Of a DNA stretch of 64,000 nt, positions 19,912-28,698 are shown piece by piece; the first letter of the stretch is position 1, and each line of letters starts with the position of its first letter. The notes beneath the pieces were generated by a model. It saw nothing but the letters and a program-made list of their open reading frames with translations, had not been told where the DNA came from and did not search any database. A program made the translations under genes and the position numbers. This stretch comes from Sulfitobacter sp. THAF37 (GTDB lineage: Bacteria > Pseudomonadota > Alphaproteobacteria > Rhodobacterales > Rhodobacteraceae). Where the stretch lies: contig NZ_CP045372.1 of the NCBI RefSeq assembly GCF_009363555.1, positions 124,001-188,000 on the forward strand, in the 5' to 3' direction.

Positions 19912-20943
19912 TCAGTTGCAGGGGGCCGGACCGTCGGTCACGCCCTGGCACAGCGCGTCCTGGCTGATCCAGCCTGCGTCGGTGACGACCGTGAGATTGT
20001 CGGCGGTCACTGGCACGGGGGCCAGGAACTTGGCCGTCAGCGTGGTGCCGCCGGGCGAGGTCCATTCCTCGGCGCCGTCGATGGCCGACATGTCGGTGCC
20101 ACCCGCCAGCGCCACCGCGATTTCACCCGCGGCCTTGCCAAGCTCGCGCGCGTCCTTCCAGACGGATACGGTCTGCGTGCCCTTGGCGACGCGGTTCAGC
20201 GCGGCGTGGTCGCCATCCTGACCTGACACCGGGATGCCTTCCATGCCCTGCGCGGTCAATGCCGCGACAACACCACCGGCGGTGCCGTCGTTGGAGGCGA
20301 CGACCGCATCGACGTTGTTGTCGTTGGCGGTCAGGATCTGCTCCATGTTGCGCTGCGCGTTGGCAGGCAGCCAGCCGTCGGTGTAGGCCTCGTCGACGAT
20401 GGTGATCTCGCCCGCGTCGATCGCCTCTTGCAGGACTTCCTGCTGACCGCCGCGCAGGAAATCCGCGTTCGGATCGGTGGGCGAGCCCTTGATCATCACG
20501 TAGTTGCCGGTCGGCTGGGCCTCCAGCACCGCGCGGGCCTGCATCCGGCCCACTTCGACGTTGTCGAAGGTCAGATAGAAGGCGCGGTCGTCTTCGATCA
20601 GGCGGTCATAGCCGACAACCGGAATGCCCTCGTTCGCCGCGGCATTGATGGCCGGGCCGATGGCGGCGCTGTCCTGCGCCAGGATGATCAGCGCGTCGAC
20701 CCCCTGCGCGATCAGGCTTTCCACATCCGACAGCTGCTTGGCCGAGGACGACTGCGCATCGGCGGAAACATAGGTCGCCCCGGCGGCGTCCAGAGCTTCC
20801 TTGATCGCCGCCTCGTCGGTCTTCCAGCGTTCTTCCTGAAAGTTCGACCAGCTCACGCCGACCGTCATGCTGTGACTATCCGCCCAGGCGAATGAGGTGA
20901 ATCCTGCGACCGCAACGCCAGCCGCGAGCATTTTCTTGAACAT
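19912..20943 (-). CDS. xylF: Sugar ABC transporter substrate-binding protein (XylF type)
   Basis: A 343-residue periplasmic binding protein of the ribose/xylose class (Peripla_BP_4). The signal peptide covers about residues 1-21 (MFKKMLAAGVAVAGF then AWADS). The mature part begins MTVGVSWSNFQEERWK, as in XylF proteins, and contains the conserved GYDRLIEDDRAFYLTFDN and VVASNDGTAGG segments. A GGGAGG ribosome site precedes the ATG. It is the first gene of the operon, divergent from the ROK regulator. D-xylose is the likely ligand, though the lack of xylA nearby leaves other pentoses or polyols open. Confidence 0.9.
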   Translation of the reverse strand: MFKKMLAAGVAVAGFTSFAWADSHSMTVGVSWSNFQEERWKTDEAAIKEALDAAGATYVSADAQSSSAKQLSDVESLIAQGVDALIILAQDSAAIGPAINAAANEGIPVVGYDRLIEDDRAFYLTFDNVEVGRMQARAVLEAQPTGNYVMIKGSPTDPNADFLRGGQQEVLQEAIDAGEITIVDEAYTDGWLPANAQRNMEQILTANDNNVDAVVASNDGTAGGVVAALTAQGMEGIPVSGQDGDHAALNRVAKGTQTVSVWKDARELGKAAGEIAVALAGGTDMSAIDGAEEWTSPGGTTLTAKFLAPVPVTADNLTVVTDAGWISQDALCQGVTDGPAPCN

Positions 20944-21016
20944 CGGTTCCTCCCTTATGATTCCCCCTGTCCCGCAGGAGGCGAGTCAGATGACCCTGAG
21001 CTTAACGTCGCCCAAT

Positions 21017-21037
21017 TTATTTCAGCTGTCAAAATAA
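21017..21037. promoter_or_regulatory. Candidate ROK-regulator operator
   Basis: TTATTT and AAATAA form an inverted repeat separated by nine bases, in the AT-rich part of the 208-base gap between xylF and the ROK gene. ROK repressors such as NagC and Mlc bind AT-flanked palindromes of similar length. Its place between the divergent genes would let one site control both. Confidence 0.45.
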
Positions 21038-21151
21038 TACTTCTCTGATCGCCCGGTTTTTCACAGATTTTCCTTCCCAAACGCCGCGACCTTCGCCAGA
21101 ATTGCGCCATCCCGTCAAAAATCGGCGGCTTTATGTTTAGAGATTGAACTT

Positions 21152-22417
21152 ATGGATGGTCACAGCGCCGACCTCGCACATACCCCGCTGACGGGATGCG
21201 GTCCTCAACTGACCAGAGGGCGGGCAGCCAACGTGCCGCTGCGACTCCAGATTTTCGATTATGTGCGCGCAAACGGGTCCGCCGCAAGGGCCGACATCAC
21301 CCGCGCGCTCGACATCAGCGCAGGGTCGGCCACCACCCTCACCGCGGACCTGATCGCCGCGGGCCTGCTGCGCGAGGTGACAGGCGTCGCCCGCGAATCC
21401 GGCCGCGGCCGCCCGCCGGTGGCACTTCGGGTCGTGCCCGAAGCGGCCCATGTCATCGGGATCAAACTGTCCTACAACCGCCATACCGCCGTCCTGACGG
21501 ATTTTGCCGGCACCATGCTGGCCGACGCCGCGCTGCCCACGCAGCACACCACCCGCAGCATGCCGCAGTTGCTGGACGAAATCGCCGCACTGATCGACGG
21601 CGTGCTGGCCAACGGCGGCAAGTCGCGCGCCGACATCCGCGCCGTCGGCATCGGGATGCCCGGCATCATCGAATTCGATACCGGCACCATCGCCTGGTCC
21701 GCCCTGCTGGAGGACCGCGACCAGAACCTGCGCAACGCCTTCGCGGCGCATTTCGACATGCCGGTCTATATCGACAATGACGCCAACATGCTGACGCTGG
21801 CCGAACTGTGGTTCGGCGAGGGGCGGCAGAAAAGCGATTTCGCCGTCGTCACCATCGAGAACGGCGTCGGCATGGGGTTGGTCCTGAACAACAGGCTTTA
21901 CCGCGGTGCGCGCGGCATGGGGCTGGAACTGGGCCATACCAAGGTGCAGCTCGACGGGGCGCTCTGCCGCTGCGGGCAGCGCGGCTGCCTCGAAGCTTAC
22001 CTGGCCGATTACGCCCTTGCCCGCGAGGCGGCCACCGCGCTGGGACAGCCCCCCGATACCCCGCAAAGCAGCCAGATGCTGCTGGAAACCCTGTTCCGGC
22101 GGGCCAAGTCCGGCAACCGCGCCGCCCGCACCATTTTCGAACGCGCGGGGCGCTACCTGTCGGTCGGCCTGTCCAATGTGGTGCAGCTTTTCGATCCGGA
22201 ACTGATCATCCTGTCCGGCGAGCGGATGCAATACGACTACCTCTACGCCTCGGAGGTGATGACCGAAATGCAGGAGCTGACCCTGTCGGAGGGCCGCGCG
22301 CCCTGCGAAGTGGCGATCCACGCCTGGGGGGACCTGGTCTGGGCGCGGGGTGCCACCGCACTGGCGCTGTCGGCGTTGACCGATACCCTGCTCGGCGGTG
22401 AAGGAGACGCGGCGTGA
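21152..22417 (+). CDS. ROK family transcriptional regulator (probable xylose-operon repressor)
   Basis: A 421-residue regulator. Residues about 28-80 form a winged helix-turn-helix (LRLQIFDYVRANGSAARA, then ALDISAGSATTLTADLIAAG). The rest is the ROK sugar-kinase-like domain, with the zinc motif CRCGQRGCLE near 272-281 and the preceding LELGHTKV. The kinase ATP-site glycines are degenerate, as usual for regulators rather than kinases. It is divergent from xylF and so probably represses the sugar operon until the sugar binds. Its stop overlaps the GTG start of the CRTAC1 gene (GTGA). Confidence 0.88.
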   Translation: MDGHSADLAHTPLTGCGPQLTRGRAANVPLRLQIFDYVRANGSAARADITRALDISAGSATTLTADLIAAGLLREVTGVARESGRGRPPVALRVVPEAAHVIGIKLSYNRHTAVLTDFAGTMLADAALPTQHTTRSMPQLLDEIAALIDGVLANGGKSRADIRAVGIGMPGIIEFDTGTIAWSALLEDRDQNLRNAFAAHFDMPVYIDNDANMLTLAELWFGEGRQKSDFAVVTIENGVGMGLVLNNRLYRGARGMGLELGHTKVQLDGALCRCGQRGCLEAYLADYALAREAATALGQPPDTPQSSQMLLETLFRRAKSGNRAARTIFERAGRYLSVGLSNVVQLFDPELIILSGERMQYDYLYASEVMTEMQELTLSEGRAPCEVAIHAWGDLVWARGATALALSALTDTLLGGEGDAA

Positions 22418-23898
22418 AATGGCGCGCGGCCCTGCTCGCCTGCCTGATCGGCACCGCCGCACAGGCCGACCCGCAGTTCGAAGACCGCTCGACCGCCCTG
22501 CCCGACCACCGCTACACCGGCGGATGGGAGCATTTCGTCGGCGGGGGCGTCGCGGTCTTTGACTGCGACGGCGACAGCCTGCCCGACATCTTCGCCGCCG
22601 GGGGTGCCTCTTCTGCCACGCTGATCCGCAATCGGGGCGGTTTCCGGTTCAGTCCGGCGTCGCTTGCGCCCCTCACAGGTGTCACCGGCGCTTACCCCAT
22701 CGACATGGACGGCGACGGCATCACCGACCTCTTCGTGCTGCGGGCGGGCGCGAACCTTGCGCTGCGCGGGGGGCCGGACTGCACCTTTACCGATGCCACC
22801 GAGGGCTGGGGCCTGCCGACGGACACCCGGTGGAGCACCGCCTTCACCGCCTGGTGGGAAGGCGATGACAGCCGCCCCACGCTGGCCATCGGCAACTACG
22901 TGGACCGCACCGATCCCGACGGCCCCTTCGAGGCCTGCGATGAAAACACGATCCTGCGCCCGGTCACGGGCGGATACGACGCCGCGCCGCTCACGCCGGG
23001 CTTCTGCCCCCTGTCCATGCTGGCGGCACGGGATGCGCGGGGGCGGCCCGCGCTGCGGCTTTCCAACGACCGGCACTATTATGTCACCGGCGGCCACGAA
23101 CAGATGTGGGACATCGCCGAACGCCGCTTTCTCGGGCCCGAAGACGGCTGGCAGAACGTCGCGCTCTGGGGCATGGGCATCGCCTCGCGCGATATCACCG
23201 GGGATGGCGCGGACGAGGTGATGCTGACCTCGATGGGCGACCAGCTGATGCAGATCGCACAGCCGGACGGCACCTACGCCGCCGCCCCTTACAGCATCGG
23301 CACCTATGCCCAACGGCCCCATGTGGGCGACGACGGGCGCCCCTCCACCGGCTGGCATGCCGAGTTCGGCGACATCGACAACGACGGCCGCGCCGACCTG
23401 TTCATCGCGAAGGGCAACGTGGACCAGATGCCCGGCCTCGCCACCCGCGACCCGAACAACCTGCTGATGCAGCGGCCCGACGGCACCTTCGTCGAACGGG
23501 CGGCCAAGGCTGGCGTCGCCACCACCGACAGGTCGCGCGGGGCCGCCCTGGCGGATTTCGACGGCGACGGGCGGCTGGACCTTCTGGTGCTGAACCGCCG
23601 CGCGCCGCTTGAGATCTATCGCAACGTGACCGAGGGTACCGGCAACTGGATCGGCCTGCGCCTGCAGCAGCAGACCGGCAACCGCGACGCCATCGGGGCC
23701 GTGGTCACGGTCGAAACGCCCCGCGGGCGCCAATCGGTACAGCAGGTGATCGGCGGGGGGCATGCGGGCGGTCAGCTCCTGCCCCGGCATTTCGGTCTGG
23801 GGGCGGCACCCCGCGCCGACGTCTCCGTGCGCTGGCCGGATGGCGTGACCACGAGGCACCGTCTGGATGCGAACCGCATCCACCGCATCGCGCGCTGA
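22414..23898 (+). CDS. CRTAC1 family FG-GAP/VCBS repeat protein
   Basis: A 494-residue secreted protein with a signal peptide (about residues 1-18, ending AAQAD). Several calcium-binding FG-GAP-like blades have the pattern DxDGDGxxDL: FDCDGDSLPDIF, DMDGDGITDLF, DITGDGADEVM, DIDNDGRADLF and DFDGDGRLDLL. The C-terminus carries an ASPIC/UnbV-type domain (GNWIGLRLQ, then RWPDGVTTRHRLD). These make an integrin-alpha-like beta-propeller. The start is GTG, overlapping the ROK stop by four bases, with an AAGGAGA site six bases upstream. It faces a di-heme peroxidase gene end to end. Its function is unknown. Confidence 0.8.
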   Translation: MKWRAALLACLIGTAAQADPQFEDRSTALPDHRYTGGWEHFVGGGVAVFDCDGDSLPDIFAAGGASSATLIRNRGGFRFSPASLAPLTGVTGAYPIDMDGDGITDLFVLRAGANLALRGGPDCTFTDATEGWGLPTDTRWSTAFTAWWEGDDSRPTLAIGNYVDRTDPDGPFEACDENTILRPVTGGYDAAPLTPGFCPLSMLAARDARGRPALRLSNDRHYYVTGGHEQMWDIAERRFLGPEDGWQNVALWGMGIASRDITGDGADEVMLTSMGDQLMQIAQPDGTYAAAPYSIGTYAQRPHVGDDGRPSTGWHAEFGDIDNDGRADLFIAKGNVDQMPGLATRDPNNLLMQRPDGTFVERAAKAGVATTDRSRGAALADFDGDGRLDLLVLNRRAPLEIYRNVTEGTGNWIGLRLQQQTGNRDAIGAVVTVETPRGRQSVQQVIGGGHAGGQLLPRHFGLGAAPRADVSVRWPDGVTTRHRLDANRIHRIAR

Positions 23899-23961
23899 CA
23901 CAAAGGCACCCGGTGCCGCCCGAAACCGGGGCTGCCAGACGTTCCGCCCCGACCGGATGGC

Positions 23962-25305
23962 TCAGCGCGGAACCGGCAAGCCGCTGGGCACCGTTTCCGG
24001 CACCCCCAGCCGACCCTCTGCCGCGACCGGGTCGGTCAGGGTATTCAGGAAGGCGACGATCTGCCCCACCTCCTCGGGCGACAGACGCACCGGTGGCACC
24101 CTGACCGCGCCGAGGATCGCCGCGACCTGCGCGGGGTCCCGCATCACCGCGAAATCCTCTGCCTTTGGAACCGTCAGCACCGCCTGATCCTCGGTATAGG
24201 CGGCCATGCCCGCCGCCGGATCCGCATGGGCGGCGACAAAGGCCGCAAGATCGCGGTGTCCGCCCGCATGACCATAGGGCGCCGTCAGCGCCACGTTGCG
24301 CAGGGACGGCGTGCGGAACGCGTAAAGGTCGTCGGGATCGCCCGTCACCCGAAACCGCCCCTCGTCGCGGTGATGATCCTCAAAGCTTGCCGATTTGCCC
24401 GGCCCGATCTGGGGCGTCCCCATGGCGTGAAAATCGTGATCGGTCAGGAACGGTCCGCTGTGACAGCCCGCGCAGCCCGCCGCGCCGTAGAACAGCCTCA
24501 GCCCGGCCTGCGCCGCGCCCTCCAGCGCCGCCTCCCCCCGCAGCACCGCGTCGAAAGGGGCGGTGTCCGATCGCCACTCATGCGCCATGAACACGGCGAT
24601 GGCATTGGAAATGTCGGTAAAGGCGATGTCTTCGGGACCCGCGACATGCGGATAAACGGCCCGGAACCGCGCGGCATATTCGGGCACCGCCGCCACCCGG
24701 CGCGCGATCAGGTCCCATGCGCCGCCCGGCCCTGTGATGACCCCCTGCCGCACCGCCCGTGCCACGTCGTTCTCGCGGTGAGAACCCGCCATTTCGTCCC
24801 GGCTGAGCACCGGGAACATGGTCTGTGCCGACAGGACAGAGGCAAAGCCGCCGACCATATCCGCATCCATCGGCGTCCGCAGCCCCCCTGGCCGGTCGGC
24901 GTCCACCTCCAGCCTGCCATCGTGGAACATGACCGAGAACTCATGCGCCCCAAGGTTGAACAGCCCCGGCGCGTTGCGGGGGATACGTTCTTCCGGCGGA
25001 TTGTCGGGGTCCGCCACCCGGTCGGGACCCAGACCCAGACCGCCATCGCCCAGCGCCAAAGATACCCCGTCGCCGGTGCCGAAATCCGGATGATGACAGG
25101 TGGCGCAGGCCACGCTGCGGTTGCCCGACAGGATCGGATCGTAGAACAGCACCTGCCCCAGCCGCGCCTCTTCGAGGTCGACGGGCCGGTAATCGGCGTC
25201 GCCGACCGGGTCGGGCAGCGTCTGGGCAGGCGCAGCTGCGGGCCAGCACAGCGCCCCCAACAGCACCCATCGCAATGGAAAGGACCGGATCATGCCCCGC
25301 AGCAT
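23962..25305 (-). CDS. Di-heme cytochrome c peroxidase / MauG family protein
   Basis: A 447-residue periplasmic protein with a signal peptide ending near APAQ. The N-terminal heme motif is CATCHHP near residue 66 and the C-terminal one is CAGCH near 277. Typical flanking features are the ACATCHHPDFGTGDG stretch and the downstream GTPQIGPGK. The family includes CcpA peroxidases, which reduce hydrogen peroxide, and MauG-like enzymes, which oxidise protein residues. The start could also be the ATG at 25293. The gene is convergent with the CRTAC1 gene. The spacing between hemes is longer than in CcpA, which leans towards the MauG/MbnH side. Confidence 0.82.
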   Translation of the reverse strand: MLRGMIRSFPLRWVLLGALCWPAAAPAQTLPDPVGDADYRPVDLEEARLGQVLFYDPILSGNRSVACATCHHPDFGTGDGVSLALGDGGLGLGPDRVADPDNPPEERIPRNAPGLFNLGAHEFSVMFHDGRLEVDADRPGGLRTPMDADMVGGFASVLSAQTMFPVLSRDEMAGSHRENDVARAVRQGVITGPGGAWDLIARRVAAVPEYAARFRAVYPHVAGPEDIAFTDISNAIAVFMAHEWRSDTAPFDAVLRGEAALEGAAQAGLRLFYGAAGCAGCHSGPFLTDHDFHAMGTPQIGPGKSASFEDHHRDEGRFRVTGDPDDLYAFRTPSLRNVALTAPYGHAGGHRDLAAFVAAHADPAAGMAAYTEDQAVLTVPKAEDFAVMRDPAQVAAILGAVRVPPVRLSPEEVGQIVAFLNTLTDPVAAEGRLGVPETVPSGLPVPR

Positions 25306-25332
25306 AGCAGCTGTCCGGGCCCGTGAAAGGGG

Positions 25333-26814
25333 TCAGCCGCCGGTCTTGGCGTCGAACTGGCGTTTATGCTCATCCGCCCAGGCGTCCAGCGTATAGCGGA
25401 ACACGGCCTTGCGCAGTTCCGCCATACGGGCGCGGCGTTCCTCCTCGGGCATGTCCAGCGCCGCCAGGATCGCATTGTCCATCGACCGATGCGAGAACGG
25501 ATTGGTGATCACCGCCGAATGCAGTTCCACCGCCGCACCGGCGAATTCAGACAGCACCAGCGCCCCGTCGCCATCGCTGCGCGCCGCGACGAATTCCTTG
25601 CAGACCAGGTTCATCCCGTCCACCAGGGGCGTGATCCAGGCCACATCCGCCGCCATGTAATAGGACAGCAGCTGCTCGAACGGAATCGCCCGCGAGATCA
25701 GCGCGATGGGCTGCCACTCCAGCGTGCCAAAACGGCCGTTGATCCGGCCCGCCGTCTCTTCGATCCCGGTCTGGGTGCGGGCATAGGCCGACATGTTGCG
25801 GTCCGCACTGACCGAGACATGCATCAGCCGCACCTTGCCGCGCAGCTTCGGATTGTCGTCCAGCACCCGCTCGAAGCTTTCCAGCTGGTCCACGCCACCC
25901 TTGGTATAATCCGTCCGCCCGACCGACAGTATCAGCTTCTCGTCGCCCATCTCCTTGCGAATGTCATCCGCCTTGGCGATCAGCTCGGGTTCTTTCGACC
26001 GGCCCGAGATATACTCGGCGTTGACCCCGACAGAGGCCGAGCTGATGGCGATCCGGCGCCCGTCCTGAACGATCGCGGTCGGCACCCGCCGTTCGCTCAG
26101 CGCCGTGCCGTCCGACACCAGATCGTGGTTGACCGGCCCGGTGGTGATGTCGTCCAGGTCGAACAGCGAATTGGCCACCGCGACGAAGTTGGACGCGTAG
26201 CGCGGGATATGAAAGCCGATGATGTCGCATTTCAGCAGGCTGTCCACGATCTCGCGCCGCCACGGCAGCACGTTGAACATGTCCGCCGCCGGGAAGGGCG
26301 TGTGGTGGAAAAAGCTGATCGTGACATCCGAGCGCAGCTGCCGCAGGTAGCCCGGCACCAGCCACAGGTTGTAGTCATGCACCCAGACCCGCGCGCCATG
26401 CCCCGCCTCGCGCGCCGCCGCTTCGGCAAAAGCCCAGTTCACCTCGCGAAAGGTGGGCCAGTCGACCGGATCGTAATTGAACTTTTCCTTGAAGCTGTGA
26501 AGGATCGGCCAGAACGCCTCTTTCGAAGAGACGTGGTAAAAGCTTTTGACCTGCGCCTCGCTCAACGGCAGGCGGGACACGTTGTAGGTGCCGTGATTGT
26601 CGTTGATCTCGACCACCTTGTCGAACTCGGGGTTGGCCGGATCATCGGCCAGTTTCCAGGCAACCCAGGTGGCATGTTCGGCGGTCCCGAAAAAGCTCTT
26701 GAGCGTGGGCACAATGCCATTCGGGCTCTTGTTCTCGCGCAGGACCGTCTTGCCGTCCTTCTCGATTTCCTCGTAGGGCTGGCGGTGGTACACGATGACC
26801 AGATCAGATGACAT
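25333..26814 (-). CDS. ggpS: Glucosylglycerol-phosphate synthase-like GT20 glycosyltransferase
   Basis: A 493-residue cytoplasmic retaining glycosyltransferase of family GT20 (OtsA/GgpS). Motifs include HDYN near residue 145, SVGRTDYTKGG near 295 with the phosphate-binding Arg and Lys, and ITPLVDGMNLVCKEF near 393. Three features favour GgpS over trehalose-phosphate synthase: the N-terminal SPNGIVPTLKSFF loop replaces OtsA's GGLxxG loop, the AWITPL wording, and the neighbours. GgpS joins glucose from ADP- or UDP-glucose to glycerol-3-phosphate. It overlaps the upstream phosphatase gene by 11 bases, and a gpsA gene precedes that. Trehalose-6-phosphate synthase (otsA) is the main alternative. 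Confidence 0.75.
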   Translation of the reverse strand: MSSDLVIVYHRQPYEEIEKDGKTVLRENKSPNGIVPTLKSFFGTAEHATWVAWKLADDPANPEFDKVVEINDNHGTYNVSRLPLSEAQVKSFYHVSSKEAFWPILHSFKEKFNYDPVDWPTFREVNWAFAEAAAREAGHGARVWVHDYNLWLVPGYLRQLRSDVTISFFHHTPFPAADMFNVLPWRREIVDSLLKCDIIGFHIPRYASNFVAVANSLFDLDDITTGPVNHDLVSDGTALSERRVPTAIVQDGRRIAISSASVGVNAEYISGRSKEPELIAKADDIRKEMGDEKLILSVGRTDYTKGGVDQLESFERVLDDNPKLRGKVRLMHVSVSADRNMSAYARTQTGIEETAGRINGRFGTLEWQPIALISRAIPFEQLLSYYMAADVAWITPLVDGMNLVCKEFVAARSDGDGALVLSEFAGAAVELHSAVITNPFSHRSMDNAILAALDMPEEERRARMAELRKAVFRYTLDAWADEHKRQFDAKTGG

Positions 26815-27568
26815 CTGTCAGTATTTCCTTTGCATCGGGATGAAGATCGAACGCGATCATGGCTTCGACGATACCGGCAGCGCCGATGGCGCTGGCGCGG
26901 TGGATACGCGGCAGGTCGGGCAGCGCCGCGATCAGCTTGCCTTCGGACCCGCCCACAGCCACGGCGGGTGTGCCCGCCACCAGCATCGACAGATCGTTCA
27001 GCGTGTCACCCGCCGCCAGCACCCGCGACGTGTCGACCCCCAGATGGTCCAGCAGCCGCAGCAACGACGGCCCCTTGCTGACCCCCCGCGGCAGCACGTC
27101 CAGAAACCGGTTGTCCGATATCAGCACGTCATGGCCCATGCCCTCGATCACCTCGGCGGCGCGTGGGTCATAGGCATCCGGCTCATAGTCAAAGCTGACC
27201 CGGTAGCGAAACGCGGTTTTCTGTTCCACCAGCCCGGGAAAGGGCTTCAGCGCCGCCCGCACCCGATCCGCGCTGTCGTTCCACCGGGCCGCGATCTCGC
27301 GCTCAAGCGGCTCGATCGGAGTGATCCCCTTGTCGGGATGCACCTGTGCGATGCTGGTGCCGACGTCGCAGACCGCGTATTCAGGCCAGGGCAGTTCCTT
27401 TGACGCGCAGGTATCAAAGATGAAATCGGGGTCGCGTCCGCTGACAAAGATCAACCCGACGGTGTCGCGGTTGTCCTCGATCCAGCGATAGAGCGCACGG
27501 CGGTCCGCCTCCGTTCCGCCCAGAAACGTGCCGTCAAGGTCGGTCGCCAGAACAAAAGGCTTGTCCAT
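26804..27568 (-). CDS. HAD-superfamily type IIB phosphatase, probable glucosylglycerol-phosphate phosphatase
   Basis: A 254-residue phosphatase. Motif I is DLDGTFLGG (nucleophile and acid/base Asp at 10 and 12), motif II is VSGRD, motif III is the Lys of GVSKGPSLLRLL, and motif IV is GDTLNDLSML. The insert between motifs II and III is the C2B cap found in sucrose- and mannosylglycerate-phosphate phosphatases. It lies between gpsA (one-base TGATG overlap) and the GT20 synthase (11-base overlap), so dephosphorylation of the synthase product is the likely job. It is not like the cyanobacterial GgpP/StpA phosphatase. It resembles the N-terminal domain of fused GgpPS enzymes in general plan. Confidence 0.72.
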   Translation of the reverse strand: MDKPFVLATDLDGTFLGGTEADRRALYRWIEDNRDTVGLIFVSGRDPDFIFDTCASKELPWPEYAVCDVGTSIAQVHPDKGITPIEPLEREIAARWNDSADRVRAALKPFPGLVEQKTAFRYRVSFDYEPDAYDPRAAEVIEGMGHDVLISDNRFLDVLPRGVSKGPSLLRLLDHLGVDTSRVLAAGDTLNDLSMLVAGTPAVAVGGSEGKLIAALPDLPRIHRASAIGAAGIVEAMIAFDLHPDAKEILTDVI

Positions 27569-28698
27569 CAGGCCACCCCGCCGTCGAGCCGGGTCATGGA
27601 TTTCTGCGCCGGGTTGTTCAGCGTCAGGTCCATGGCCCGGGGTTCGGCCGAAATCGGTTGCGTCCAGAGATCGGCAAAAGCCTCGTTCAGGTCGCGCCCT
27701 TCGTGCAGGATGGCAAACACCGTCTCGCAGATCGGCATCGCAACCTTCACCCGCTTCGCCAGATCGATGACCGACCGCGCGTTCGCCTCGCCTTCCACGA
27801 CCACCGGCGCCCCGTCAAAGCACTGGTCGCGCGCAATCCCCTGCCCCAGTTGCACGCCCAGCGACATGTTGCGGGAGGTCTGGCTGGAACAGGTCAGCGT
27901 CAGATCGCCGGTTCCCGCCAGCCCCGTCACCGTCTCGCGGCGTCCGCCCAGCGCCTCGGCCAGGACCTTCATCTCGTCCAGACCCCGCGTGATCAGGGCC
28001 GCGCGGGTGTTTTCGGCAAAGCCCGCGCCGGTCATCATGCCACAGCCGATGGCAACCACATTCTTGACCGCGCCGCCGATTTCGACCCCGACGAGGTCGT
28101 CTGAAATATAGGTCTTGAAGAAACCCGTGCTCATCGACAGGGCCAGCCGCGCGGCGGGGCTGTGCGACGGCTCCAGCCGGTCGCGGTGGCTGAATTCGAA
28201 AGCCACGGTCGCCGCCGTGGGATGGCCCAGCGCCGTCTCGCGGGCGAAGGTCGGACCGGAAATCGTGCCCACGGGCACATGCGGCAGCTCTTCGGCCACC
28301 ACCTGCGACATCAGATAGCCGGTGCGCTGCTCGATCCCCTTGGTACAGATCGCCACCGGCGTCCCGTCCTTGACCAGCCCCGAGATGCGCGCGGCCATGC
28401 TGCGCACCGCGCCCGATGGCACCACCAGCAGGACAGCGTCCGCCCCGGTCAGCGCCGCCTCAATGTCGTCCGTTGCCTCCAGCGTCGGCGGCAGGTCGAT
28501 GCCGGGCAGATACTTGGCGTTCACATGCCGCGCGTTGATGCCCGCCACCGTCTCGGCGTCGCGGGCAAAAAGCCGCACGTCGCGCCCCGCCTTCGCGGCA
28601 ACGCTTGCCAGCGCCGTCCCCCAGGCACCGCCGCCAATGACAGCAAGTCGCGCATAGGGTTGTTCCTGTGTCGGCAACACCTTGATGTCGGCTGTCAT
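27568..28698 (-). CDS. gpsA: Glycerol-3-phosphate dehydrogenase [NAD(P)+], operon-borne long form
   Basis: A 376-residue enzyme that reduces dihydroxyacetone phosphate to sn-glycerol-3-phosphate. The Rossmann motif is VIGGGAWGTALA at about 20-31, the conserved CTKGIE is near 118, and the catalytic lysine is in IGGAVKNVVAIGCG. The family is usually near 320-335 residues. The extra length here is an N-terminal tail (MTADIKVLPTQEQPY), a small mid insert and about 22 residues after PISAE. A GAGGAG site precedes the ATG. Being first in an operon with a sugar-phosphate phosphatase and a GT20 enzyme suggests it feeds an osmolyte pathway rather than phospholipid synthesis. A housekeeping copy probably exists elsewhere. 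Confidence 0.88.
   Translation of the reverse strand: MTADIKVLPTQEQPYARLAVIGGGAWGTALASVAAKAGRDVRLFARDAETVAGINARHVNAKYLPGIDLPPTLEATDDIEAALTGADAVLLVVPSGAVRSMAARISGLVKDGTPVAICTKGIEQRTGYLMSQVVAEELPHVPVGTISGPTFARETALGHPTAATVAFEFSHRDRLEPSHSPAARLALSMSTGFFKTYISDDLVGVEIGGAVKNVVAIGCGMMTGAGFAENTRAALITRGLDEMKVLAEALGGRRETVTGLAGTGDLTLTCSSQTSRNMSLGVQLGQGIARDQCFDGAPVVVEGEANARSVIDLAKRVKVAMPICETVFAILHEGRDLNEAFADLWTQPISAEPRAMDLTLNNPAQKSMTRLDGGVA

Noticed and set aside
22243..23901. Long minus-strand open frame of about 552 codons
   Set aside because: Antisense to the CRTAC1 gene, whose calcium-binding repeats leave no doubt about the coding strand.
25333..26814. Trehalose-6-phosphate synthase (otsA) as the primary call
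   Set aside because: The N-terminal loop is GgpS-like and the operon supplies glycerol-3-phosphate. It is kept as the main alternative, not excluded.
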